From CAZNLL01 sp964573885 (GTDB lineage Bacteria > Desulfobacterota > DSM-4660 > Desulfatiglandales > Desulfatiglandaceae), in contig CAZNLL010000090.1 of NCBI GenBank assembly GCA_964573885.1, positions 1-16,833 of the forward strand: a stretch of DNA of 16,833 nucleotides, given 5' to 3'. Within the stretch, counting starts at the first letter, position 1. Each line of letters starts with the position of its first letter. The notes under the pieces were generated by a model. That model worked only from the letters and a program-made list of their open reading frames with translations. It did no database searches and had not been told where the DNA came from. A program made the position numbers and the translations under genes. This document shows positions 1 through 7,507 of the stretch, one piece after another.

Positions 1-24
1 ATCTTCTCATTGTAAAAAATACAT

Positions 25-57
25 TTTTGTGGTATTTTTTTCTTCTATAGCACAAAA
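25..57. promoter_or_regulatory. Upstream inverted repeat, possible activator (enhancer) site
   Basis: TTTTGTG at 25-31 and CACAAAA at 51-57 form a perfect 7-base inverted repeat with 19 bases between the arms. Its centre lies about 125 bases upstream of the start point predicted from the sigma-54 promoter, a typical distance for an enhancer-binding activator. It does not match the enteric NtrC consensus (GCAC...GTGC type), so the protein that would bind is unknown. The region is AT-rich, so chance is a real alternative. Confidence 0.3.
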
Positions 58-106
58 TTGTAGTTTAACAAAACACGCCTTTTCGCGGGTTCCGGATATA
101 AGGGGC

Positions 107-118
107 TCAAAAATTTGA
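107..118. promoter_or_regulatory. Short palindrome TCAAA-AA-TTTGA before the promoter
   Basis: A perfect 5+2+5 palindrome lies about 23 bases upstream of the -24 element. It could bind a dimeric regulator or contribute to DNA bending between an upstream activator and the sigma-54 holoenzyme. Palindromes this short are common in AT-rich DNA, so this is only a candidate. Confidence 0.2.
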
Positions 119-140
119 AGTTTTATCGATGGTTCTCTCT

Positions 141-156
141 TGGCACCCTGATTGCT
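141..156 (+). promoter_or_regulatory. Sigma-54 (RpoN) -24/-12 promoter of the glnA operon
   Basis: TGGCAC at 141-146, five bases (CCTGA), then TTGCT at 152-156 fits the RpoN consensus TGGCACGNNNNTTGCW except for one base (C for the G after TGGCAC). The invariant GG (142-143) and GC (154-155) have the required spacing. Transcription should start about 12 bases after the GC, near 167, leaving a leader of about 120 nt before glnA. Sigma-54 promoters need an AAA+ activator, and at glnA this is classically NtrC. No regulator gene is in the window. No clear sigma-70 promoter was seen upstream. Confidence 0.85.
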
Positions 157-172
157 ATATATAAAGCACACA

Positions 173-237
173 CCTCAGCCGGTCCTTCACAGCGACATAG
201 GGGTTGAATACACCGCTTCCGAGGCCGGACCCTGAGG
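173..237 (+). promoter_or_regulatory. Predicted bulged stem in the glnA leader RNA
   Basis: CCTCAG (173-178) pairs with CTGAGG (232-237), and GGTCC (181-185) pairs with GGACC (227-231). Only a two-base CC bulge (179-180) interrupts this 11-bp stem. The roughly 41-base loop has a possible inner AGCG/CGCT pairing (191-194 with 214-217). The structure lies wholly between the predicted start point and the ribosome-binding site. It has no following T-run, so it is not an intrinsic terminator. It does not obviously match the cyanobacterial glnA glutamine riboswitch. It may be an RNA-stability or control element. Confidence 0.4.
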
Positions 238-276
238 CTAAGGCTACCAGATAAACTTTCTTTGAATCAACCAGAC

Positions 277-282
277 AGGAGG
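277..282 (+). promoter_or_regulatory. Ribosome-binding site of glnA (sets start at 289)
   Basis: AGGAGG lies six bases before the ATG at 289. It falls inside the longer open frame that could begin at TTG 262, so the 289 start is strongly preferred. Confidence 0.85.
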
Positions 283-288
283 CGCAGC

Positions 289-1617
289 ATGAACTGTCAT
301 ACCGTGGACGACGTTAAAAGAATTGTTGAGGAAAAAAATATCAGTTTCATTCAATTCTGGTTTACCGATGTGCTGGGTTTTTTAAAAAGCTTTGCCATTA
401 CCCCCTCGGAACTGGATGAAGGCCTGGTAGAGGGGATGGGATTTGACGGCTCCTCCATTGAAGGTTTCGCCAGGATCCAAGAAAGCGATATGATCGCCAA
501 ACCAGACCCCACCACGCTCCAGCTGGTGCCGTGGGGGGACAGGGAGCGGCCCGCGGCCCGCATGTTTTGTGATATCCTGAATCCGGACGGAACCCCTTAC
601 GAAGGGGACCCCCGGTATGTCTTCAAGCGGCTTTTGAAAAAAGTGGCCGAAAAGGGCTACACCTTTTACCTGGGACCGGAACTGGAATATTTCTATTTTA
701 AAGATGACCAAGGCACGGAAATCCTGGACAGGGGAGGGTACTTTGACGCCCGCCCGGTGGATATGGCCGGGACCTTGCGGAGAGAGACCATCTTCGCCTT
801 GCAGTCCATGGGCATTGACGTGGAATACAGCCATCACGAAGTGGCGCCCAGCCAGCATGAAATTGACCTTCGCTATGATGAAGGCCTGAAGATGGCGGAC
901 AAGACCATGACCTATCGCGTGGTGGTCAAGGAAATCGCCAGGGAAAAGGGTTTTTACGCCACCTTCATGCCCAAGCCTATCTTCGGGGTCAACGGAAGCG
1001 GGATGCATGTCCACCAGTCCCTTTTCCAGAGTGAGAGAAACGCCTTTTACGACGCCAATGACAAGTATCACCTTTCCGAACTGGCCAAGCATTACATAGC
1101 CGGCCTCATGCGCCATGCCCCGGAGATCGCCGCCATCACCAACCAGTGGGTGAACTCCTATAAAAGGCTGGTTCCCGGATACGAAGCGCCCGTGTATGTA
1201 TCCTGGGCCAGGAGGAACCGTTCCGCCATGATCCGTGTCCCCATGTATAAGCCCGGCAAAGAGAAGGCCACCAGGATCGAGTTCCGGTCACCGGATCCAT
1301 CCTGTAATCCCTATCTGGCATTTGCGGCGATGCTGGGAGCGGGCCTGGAGGGTATCGAGAAGAAATATGCCCTGCCGAAGCCCATTGAAGAGGATATCTT
1401 TGAGATGAATCCGACCGAGAGAAAGGCCCATGGGATCACGGACCTGCCCGGGAACCTCTATGCGGCCATCATCGAGGCGGAGAAGAGTGATCTCGTGAAA
1501 AAGGTCTTGGGCGATCATGTGTTCAACAAGTTTATTGAAAACAAAAAAATTGAGTGGGATCAGTATCGCACCCACATAAGCCGCTTTGAACTCGACAGAT
1601 ATCTGGCGACCCTGTAG
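289..1617 (+). CDS. glnA: Glutamine synthetase, type I
   Basis: Makes glutamine from glutamate, ammonia and ATP in the cytoplasm as a dodecamer. The protein is 442 aa, normal for GSI. Family motifs occur in order: DGSSIEGF starting at residue 53 (the Asp-50-type loop), GPELEYF in the ATP/metal site, NGSGMHVHQ from about 235, the KRLVPGYEAP region, and RIEFRSPD at 329-336 (substrate arginines). The adenylylation signature NLYDLPPEE of GSI-beta is absent. The C-terminal part instead reads DLPGNLYAAI and then EWDQYRTHIS, close to the B. subtilis-like GSI-alpha form, so GlnE adenylylation is unlikely to act here. The start at 289 is set by AGGAGG six bases upstream. A TTG at 262 would add nine residues but would place that site inside the gene. 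First gene of the operon, behind the sigma-54 promoter. Family certain; subtype inferred from motifs. Confidence 0.97.
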   Translation: MNCHTVDDVKRIVEEKNISFIQFWFTDVLGFLKSFAITPSELDEGLVEGMGFDGSSIEGFARIQESDMIAKPDPTTLQLVPWGDRERPAARMFCDILNPDGTPYEGDPRYVFKRLLKKVAEKGYTFYLGPELEYFYFKDDQGTEILDRGGYFDARPVDMAGTLRRETIFALQSMGIDVEYSHHEVAPSQHEIDLRYDEGLKMADKTMTYRVVVKEIAREKGFYATFMPKPIFGVNGSGMHVHQSLFQSERNAFYDANDKYHLSELAKHYIAGLMRHAPEIAAITNQWVNSYKRLVPGYEAPVYVSWARRNRSAMIRVPMYKPGKEKATRIEFRSPDPSCNPYLAFAAMLGAGLEGIEKKYALPKPIEEDIFEMNPTERKAHGITDLPGNLYAAIIEAEKSDLVKKVLGDHVFNKFIENKKIEWDQYRTHISRFELDRYLATL

Positions 1618-1632
1618 TGTGAAAGGAGAACC

Positions 1633-2865
1633 ATGAAAGACGAAACCATGTCCACCATCGGTCAAAACCTCTTCGGTTTTCAGGCAACCCTGAAGGAGGC
1701 GGGGTCAAGTCTGGAGGAATACCTGGACAAGTATTATTATAAGAAATGGATCAGCGACTCCTTGTTCGCCGCCATGGCCCTGAGAACCACCTTTGTCAAC
1801 GCCATGCACCAGTTCCTGGTTGATGAGGGCCTGTTTAACCTCGAGCGGGTCCAGTTAAGTCCGGTAACCGATCCTTTGGCCCATGATGTGGAACATGTCC
1901 CTAACATGCATTACAAGGGTCAGCTTTACGTCATGACCCACAGCATGATCTATTCCAAATTCCTCTCGTGTCATCACCCGGGAATCAAAGGCATCTTTGT
2001 GGATTCGCCCAACATCCGCCTGGAAATCGAAAGCCCGGACCGGATACAGAGGGGAAAGTACCTCATCGATTTCAGCCAGATGGACGTGGAAGTAAGGCGG
2101 AACAGGGGAATCGGCCTGGAAACCTATCTCAAGGAACCGGAAAAGGTCAAAGAGATCCTCCGGGAGGATATGGAAAAGGGCATGGATCTTTTTGAGCGAC
2201 TGATCATATACGCCATGTCCCGGCTCGTGGAAAAAAACAGGGATGAAATCAAGACCTTGGGCGTAGCCGTTGAGGTTCCCCACCAGCCCTTTCCCCGGTT
2301 CAAGTGTGACGAGGCCAAAAAAACGTACGGCAGGGGATATGAGATGGAACTGGGCGGCAAAATCAAAGAGCCCTTCTTCTGGATAACCGGCCTTCTCAGA
2401 GAGAACTACGACCTGGTTTACCCCTATTTGAGACCTGAAGGAAAGATATCCCCCTCGGAGATCACCTCTGAGATGATCTACAACTATGATATCTGTGCCA
2501 AGAGCATTGACCGGGATACAGGAAAACAGACTCCCGCTCTGGAAATCCTTTCGGGAGCCGTTCGGGAATGGCTCCATGAGACCATTGTAGAAAGGCTCCT
2601 GGACAACGGTGTCATTCCCGTAAGGCCGGTTATCTTTGAAGGCAATATACAGAATATCGACGAACTGGGGGGCTACGCCCCCTTCCTGATGATGACGGCC
2701 AAAAAGGACGAGCACGGCCGCCCCACATTCCCGGATACCTACGGTGGGGGCATCGGGATTGAAAGGACCCTCTATGCCATCTGCCGGGGTCCCAAACTGG
2801 ACAAGGTGGATGACATCACCTTTTTCGGAAAGAACCCCGACAGCCATCAGATTTATCTTTTCTGA
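1633..2865 (+). CDS. AsnRS-like class II synthetase core without anticodon domain; possible ammonia-dependent asparagine synthetase
   Basis: A 410-aa protein with the catalytic core of the Asp/Asn/Lys-tRNA synthetase family. Visible are GQLYVM near residue 97 (the PQLYKQ region of AspRS/AsnRS), the motif 2 arginine in NIRLE (R129), the RGKYLIDFSQMDVE stretch matching RHLTEFxxLDxE, EILSGAVRE from 304 (EIxSGSQRE), and motif 3 GGGIGIERTL (G371-L380). The N-terminal OB-fold anticodon-binding domain is missing; only about 80 residues of other sequence precede the core. This resembles the archaeal asparagine synthetases related to AsnRS (Pyrococcus abyssi type), which amidate aspartate with ATP and ammonia. 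That role would suit a place between glnA and gltB, but it is inferred. A tRNA- or protein-modifying ligase is the alternative. GGAG (1625-1628) lies four bases before the ATG, 15 bases after the glnA stop. Confidence 0.75.
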   Translation: MKDETMSTIGQNLFGFQATLKEAGSSLEEYLDKYYYKKWISDSLFAAMALRTTFVNAMHQFLVDEGLFNLERVQLSPVTDPLAHDVEHVPNMHYKGQLYVMTHSMIYSKFLSCHHPGIKGIFVDSPNIRLEIESPDRIQRGKYLIDFSQMDVEVRRNRGIGLETYLKEPEKVKEILREDMEKGMDLFERLIIYAMSRLVEKNRDEIKTLGVAVEVPHQPFPRFKCDEAKKTYGRGYEMELGGKIKEPFFWITGLLRENYDLVYPYLRPEGKISPSEITSEMIYNYDICAKSIDRDTGKQTPALEILSGAVREWLHETIVERLLDNGVIPVRPVIFEGNIQNIDELGGYAPFLMMTAKKDEHGRPTFPDTYGGGIGIERTLYAICRGPKLDKVDDITFFGKNPDSHQIYLF

Positions 2866-2903
2866 GGACGCGGCCCAAGCAGCCCCGGCAAGATCCTAAG
2901 ACC

Positions 2904-5900
2904 ATGACCGTGACCCAACAAAAAAGATGGGGGGCCTTTCTCCGGCCCCAGGGCCTCTATGACCCGCAATATGAACATGACGGGTGTGGGGTGGGCTTTG
3001 TCGTTAATATTGACGGCACCAAAAGCCACGCCATCGTGGAGAAAGGCATCCAGGTCCTGGAAAACCTCCTCCATCGGGGGGCTATCGGCGGGGATCTCAC
3101 CACCGGCGACGGCGCCGGAATCCTGGCCCAAATCCCCGACCCTCTCTTCAGACGGGAGTGCGCCACCCTGGGAATCACCCTGCCCAAAGCGGGCAAATAT
3201 GCAGTTGGCATGCTCTTTATGCCCCGCTCCCTCAATGCGCGGGAACAATGCGCCCGAACCATGGAGAGGGCGGTGGACTCCTTGGGACTGAAATTCCTCG
3301 GCTGGAGAGAGGTTCCCGTGGATGGGACCGCCATTGCAGGGCTGGCCAAAGAGGAGCAGCCTGTCATTATGCAGTGTTTTATCCACGGAAACGGCCTGGA
3401 GCTTGGTGCCCTTGAGCGCAGGCTTTATGTCATTCGCAGGGAAGTGGAGCGGCGCACAAGAGATCTGGTGGAGGAGGGAGAAATGTTTTTCATCCCCAGC
3501 ATGTCCGCCAGGACCATTGTGTATAAAGGCCTTTTTACCGCCCTCCAGCTTCCCGCCTTTTACAGGGATCTCAAAGACCCGGACATGGTCAGCGCCGTGG
3601 CCGTACTGCACCAGAGGTACAGTACCAACACCTTCCCTTCTTGGCAACTGGCCCAACCCTTCCGGTACCTGGCCCACAACGGAGAAATCAACACCTTGCG
3701 GGGCAATCTCAACCTGATCAGGTCCAGGGAGGCCTCACTCTCAAGCGAGCTCTTCGGGCATGACATAAAAAGGCTCCTCCCTATTATTGATGATAGGGGA
3801 AGCGATTCCGCCTGTCTGGACAATGCCCTGGAATTGCTTTTCAATTCGGGGCGGTCCCTGGGCCATGCCATGCTCATGCTTATCCCCGAGGCATGGGGAG
3901 TCAAGTATCCCATGGGCCCGGACCAACGGGGTTTTTTTGAATACCATGCCGGCCTCATGGAGCCCTGGGACGGCCCGGCTGCGGTATCCTTTTCAGACGG
4001 GACCCAGGTAGGGGCCATATTGGACCGCAACGGTCTGCGCCCGGCCCGCTATACCATCACCAAGGGAGGGTTTATGGTCTTTGCCTCGGAGGCAGGGGTC
4101 CTGGACATCCCTCCTGAAGACATTGCCGAAAAAGGGGCCTTGCGACCAGGCCAGATGATCCTGGTCGATCTGGATAAAAAGCGGGTGCTGAAAAACGGCG
4201 AGATCAAGACCCTTTGCGCCAGGCAGCAGCCTTACCGCAGATGGGTGGAAGAAAACAAGATCACGGTTCGAGGCTTTTACGCCAACGTGGCCCCAGTGGA
4301 ACCGGATTTTGAACACCTCTTGTCTCTCCAGGAGCTCTTTGGTTACAGCCGGGAAGACCTACAGGTGATTCTCTCACCCATGGCTTCAACGGGTCAGGAA
4401 CCTGTGGGTTCCATGGGTGCAGATACACCCCTGGCCGTGTTCTCTGAAAACCCCCAGCTCCTCTACGGCTATTTTAAGCAGCTCTTCGCCCAGGTGACCA
4501 ATCCGGCCATTGACCCTGTCCGGGAAGAACTGGTCATGTCTTTAATGACCTTCATTGGTAACCCGGGCAACATTCTCCAGGAAACCCCACAGAACAGCCG
4601 GTTGATTAAGCTCCAGCATCCCATCCTGGCCAATGAGGATCTGGCACGCATAAGGCATCTCAATATTGAGGGATTTCGTGCCGCCTCCCTCCCCGTAGGG
4701 TTCCCGGCCGGGGCTTCAGGAAAGAGACTGGAATTGGCCATTGAAGGCCTGTGCAGCCGCGCCATGCAGGCCGTCAAAGGAGGGCACTCCCTGATCATCC
4801 TGAGTGATCGTGACCTGCCTGAGGACACCGTGCCTATCCCCGCCCTTCTGGCCGTATCTTCGGTTAATCAGTTCCTGGTCCGCCAGGGTCTCCGGACCAG
4901 CGCGGGGCTGATTTTGGAGACCGGTGAGGCCCGGGAGGTCATGCACATGGCGTTGCTCCTCGGCTACGGCGCCACGGCTGTAAATCCTTACCTGGCCTTC
5001 GAGACCGTGGCGGCCATGGCCCTGAGGCAGGAACTTGACAAAGATATGGGTGTGGCCCAGGCCCTTGAAAACTATATCACCGCCCTGTGTAAGGGGCTCC
5101 TCAAGATCATGTCCAAAATGGGTATCTCTACCCTGCGCAGCTATAGGAGCGCCCAGGTATTTGAGGCCGTGGGTCTTAATACCGACCTGGTCCAGAAATA
5201 TTTCCCCGGCACCTCCTCCCGGATAGAGGGGATAGGCCTTGAAGAAATCGCCGAGGAGGCAAAAAAACGCTATGAAGCCGCCCTCAACCGGACAGGGGAC
5301 GACCTGCCCGTTCTGCCCAGCGGAGGCCTTTACCGGTTTCGCGTGGACGGGGAGCGACACCTGTGGTCACCGGCGTCCATTCATGCCCTGCAACAGGCCA
5401 CCCGGAAAAACGACCATGACCTGTACCAGGATTTTTCGAGGCTCATCAATGAGCAGAACGAAAGGCTCTCCACCCTCCGGGGCCTGTTCCGGTTCAAGGA
5501 GACGACCCCTGTTCTCCTGGAAGAGGTGGAACCGGCCCAGGAGATCATGAAACGCTTTGTCACCAGCGCCATGTCTTTCGGATCCATAAGCCGCGAGGCC
5601 CACGAGACCATGGCTATTGCCATGAACCGGATAAACGGCATGAGCAACAGCGGTGAAGGAGGTGAGGATCCTGAGAGATACAAACCCCTTCCAAACGGTG
5701 ACAGCCGTTCGAGCGCAGTAAAGCAGGTGGCAAGCGGCCGCTTCGGTGTGACCGCGGAATACTTGGTCAACGGCAGAGAGATCCAGATAAAGATCGCCCA
5801 GGGCGCCAAGCCCGGCGAGGGGGGCCAATTGCCGGGTCACAAGGTGAATGAAGAGATCGCCCGGGTTCGTCACTCCACGCCCGGGGTAACCCTGATCTCT

Positions 5901-7460
5901 CCGCCCCCTCATCACGATATTTACTCCATTGAAGATCTTTCCCAACTCATCTTCGATCTCAAGAACGTGAATCCAGGGGCGCGGATTTCGGTGAAGCTGG
6001 TCTCTGAGGTCGGGGTAGGCACCATTGCCGCCGGGGTGTCCAAGGGCCATGCGGACGTGGTCCTCATCAGCGGTTATGACGGAGGAACCGGGGCCTCACC
6101 CCTGTCATCCATAAGGCATGCAGGTACGCCGTGGGAACTGGGGCTCTCAGAAACCCAGCAGACCCTGGTCCTGAACAAACTCCGGAGCCGCATCCGGGTT
6201 CAGGTGGACGGCCAGATGAGAACCGGTCGCGACGTCATGATGGCGGCTCTCCTGGGGGCGGAGGAATACGGCTTTGCCACGGCGGCCCTGATTGTGCTGG
6301 GCTGTGTCATGATGAGGAAATGCAACAAGAATACCTGCCCGGTGGGCATTGCCACCCAGGACCCCGTCCTGCGAAAGCGCTTCCAGGGCCGGCCGGAATA
6401 CCTTGAGAACTACTTCGCCATGGTGGCGGAAGAGGTCCGACAATACATGGCACAACTGGGATTCCGAAAACTGGACGACTTAATCGGTCGCTCCGACCTC
6501 TTGGAGATGAACAGGGCCGTGGACTTCTGGAAGGCAAAGGGACTGGATTTTTCAAAGGTTCTCTATCAACCCGAAGAGGATAACCCCAAACCCCGGCGGT
6601 GTGTGGAGGCCCAGGAACATGGCATCGAGAATGTCATGGACCGGGAACTCATTGCCCGGTCCGGGCCTGCTTTGGAATCCCAGCAGCCGGTCATCATCGA
6701 ACTCCCCATAAGAAACGTAAACCGCACCGTGGGCGCCATGCTTTCGGGGGAAATCGCCAAAAGATACGGCAACACGGGGTTGCCTGAGGATACCATTGTG
6801 TGCCGGTTCAAGGGTGCGGCCGGACAGAGTTTCGGGGCCTTTGCCTCCAGGGGCTTGAGCCTGTTTTTGGAAGGGGAGGCCAACGATTACCTGGGCAAAG
6901 GTTTGTCCGGGGGTAAGATTGTTGTCAACCCCTATTCAGGCGCCGATTTCCTGACCTCCGAAAATATCATCGCAGGCAACGTCATCCTTTACGGGGCCAC
7001 AGGAGGAGAGGTGTACCTCCACGGGATGGCCGGGGAGCGCTTTGCCATCAGAAACAGCGGCGCCTACGCCGTGGTTGAGGGCGTTGGTGATCACGGATGC
7101 GAATACATGACCGGGGGCCGGGTGGTGGTCCTGGGAAAAACAGGGATCAACTTTGCCGCCGGGATGAGCGGCGGTATCACCTATGTGTTTGACCCCGGAC
7201 GGCAGTTCGATATGCGGTGTAACCTGGACATGGTGGACCTGGAACTGGTCACGGAACAACACGACCAGGAAGAACTCCGGGCCATGATAGAAAGGCACCA
7301 CCACTATACAGGCAGCCAGAGGGCGGCCTACATCCTTGAAAACTGGGAGGCCTCTCTGCCCTTTTTCGTCAAGGTATTCCCCATGGAATATCGACGGGTC
7401 CTTGGCAAAATGAGCAAAGAAGACGAGGCCACGGAAAGGGCGGAAGTGCAGCACGGATAA
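2904..7460 (+). CDS. gltB: Glutamate synthase (GOGAT) large subunit
   Basis: Transfers the glutamine amide to 2-oxoglutarate, giving two glutamates, using electrons delivered by GltD. At 1518 aa it is full length. The N-terminal Ntn-type class II amidotransferase carries HDGCGVGF; Cys28 should become residue 1 after a 27-residue propeptide is removed. The central domain follows (about 470-780), then the FMN-binding synthase domain (about 820-1210) with PPPHHDIYSIEDL and ISGYDGGTGASPLSS. The 3Fe-4S ligands are Cys1134, Cys1140 and Cys1145 in CVMMRKCNKNTCPVG. The C-terminal glycine-rich beta-helix (about 1260-1500) shows repeats such as GGKIVVNP and GGRVVVLG. It starts 38 bases after the preceding stop. 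No good ribosome-binding site is visible before ATG 2904, but the propeptide length supports this start. With glnA it completes the GS-GOGAT cycle. Confidence 0.98.
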   Translation: MTVTQQKRWGAFLRPQGLYDPQYEHDGCGVGFVVNIDGTKSHAIVEKGIQVLENLLHRGAIGGDLTTGDGAGILAQIPDPLFRRECATLGITLPKAGKYAVGMLFMPRSLNAREQCARTMERAVDSLGLKFLGWREVPVDGTAIAGLAKEEQPVIMQCFIHGNGLELGALERRLYVIRREVERRTRDLVEEGEMFFIPSMSARTIVYKGLFTALQLPAFYRDLKDPDMVSAVAVLHQRYSTNTFPSWQLAQPFRYLAHNGEINTLRGNLNLIRSREASLSSELFGHDIKRLLPIIDDRGSDSACLDNALELLFNSGRSLGHAMLMLIPEAWGVKYPMGPDQRGFFEYHAGLMEPWDGPAAVSFSDGTQVGAILDRNGLRPARYTITKGGFMVFASEAGVLDIPPEDIAEKGALRPGQMILVDLDKKRVLKNGEIKTLCARQQPYRRWVEENKITVRGFYANVAPVEPDFEHLLSLQELFGYSREDLQVILSPMASTGQEPVGSMGADTPLAVFSENPQLLYGYFKQLFAQVTNPAIDPVREELVMSLMTFIGNPGNILQETPQNSRLIKLQHPILANEDLARIRHLNIEGFRAASLPVGFPAGASGKRLELAIEGLCSRAMQAVKGGHSLIILSDRDLPEDTVPIPALLAVSSVNQFLVRQGLRTSAGLILETGEAREVMHMALLLGYGATAVNPYLAFETVAAMALRQELDKDMGVAQALENYITALCKGLLKIMSKMGISTLRSYRSAQVFEAVGLNTDLVQKYFPGTSSRIEGIGLEEIAEEAKKRYEAALNRTGDDLPVLPSGGLYRFRVDGERHLWSPASIHALQQATRKNDHDLYQDFSRLINEQNERLSTLRGLFRFKETTPVLLEEVEPAQEIMKRFVTSAMSFGSISREAHETMAIAMNRINGMSNSGEGGEDPERYKPLPNGDSRSSAVKQVASGRFGVTAEYLVNGREIQIKIAQGAKPGEGGQLPGHKVNEEIARVRHSTPGVTLISPPPHHDIYSIEDLSQLIFDLKNVNPGARISVKLVSEVGVGTIAAGVSKGHADVVLISGYDGGTGASPLSSIRHAGTPWELGLSETQQTLVLNKLRSRIRVQVDGQMRTGRDVMMAALLGAEEYGFATAALIVLGCVMMRKCNKNTCPVGIATQDPVLRKRFQGRPEYLENYFAMVAEEVRQYMAQLGFRKLDDLIGRSDLLEMNRAVDFWKAKGLDFSKVLYQPEEDNPKPRRCVEAQEHGIENVMDRELIARSGPALESQQPVIIELPIRNVNRTVGAMLSGEIAKRYGNTGLPEDTIVCRFKGAAGQSFGAFASRGLSLFLEGEANDYLGKGLSGGKIVVNPYSGADFLTSENIIAGNVILYGATGGEVYLHGMAGERFAIRNSGAYAVVEGVGDHGCEYMTGGRVVVLGKTGINFAAGMSGGITYVFDPGRQFDMRCNLDMVDLELVTEQHDQEELRAMIERHHHYTGSQRAAYILENWEASLPFFVKVFPMEYRRVLGKMSKEDEATERAEVQHG

Positions 7461-7507
7461 GGTCGGGCCGTGTAGGACACATTAAGGGGCGGGGACATTA
7501 TTTACTA

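Noticed and set aside
262..288. TTG at 262 as the glnA start
   Set aside because: It would put the strong AGGAGG at 277-282 inside the gene and add nine residues unlike GlnA; ATG 289 has ideal spacing.
167..288. Known glutamine riboswitch (glnA RNA motif) in the leader
   Set aside because: The pairing seen is one bulged stem with a large loop, not the three-way junction of that motif, which is known mainly from cyanobacteria.
4642..4656. Second sigma-54-like element (TGGCACG with a GC at the -12 spacing) inside gltB
   Set aside because: The GG and GC spacing fits, but the -12 box is AGGC rather than TTGC and it lies in the middle of the gltB coding sequence.
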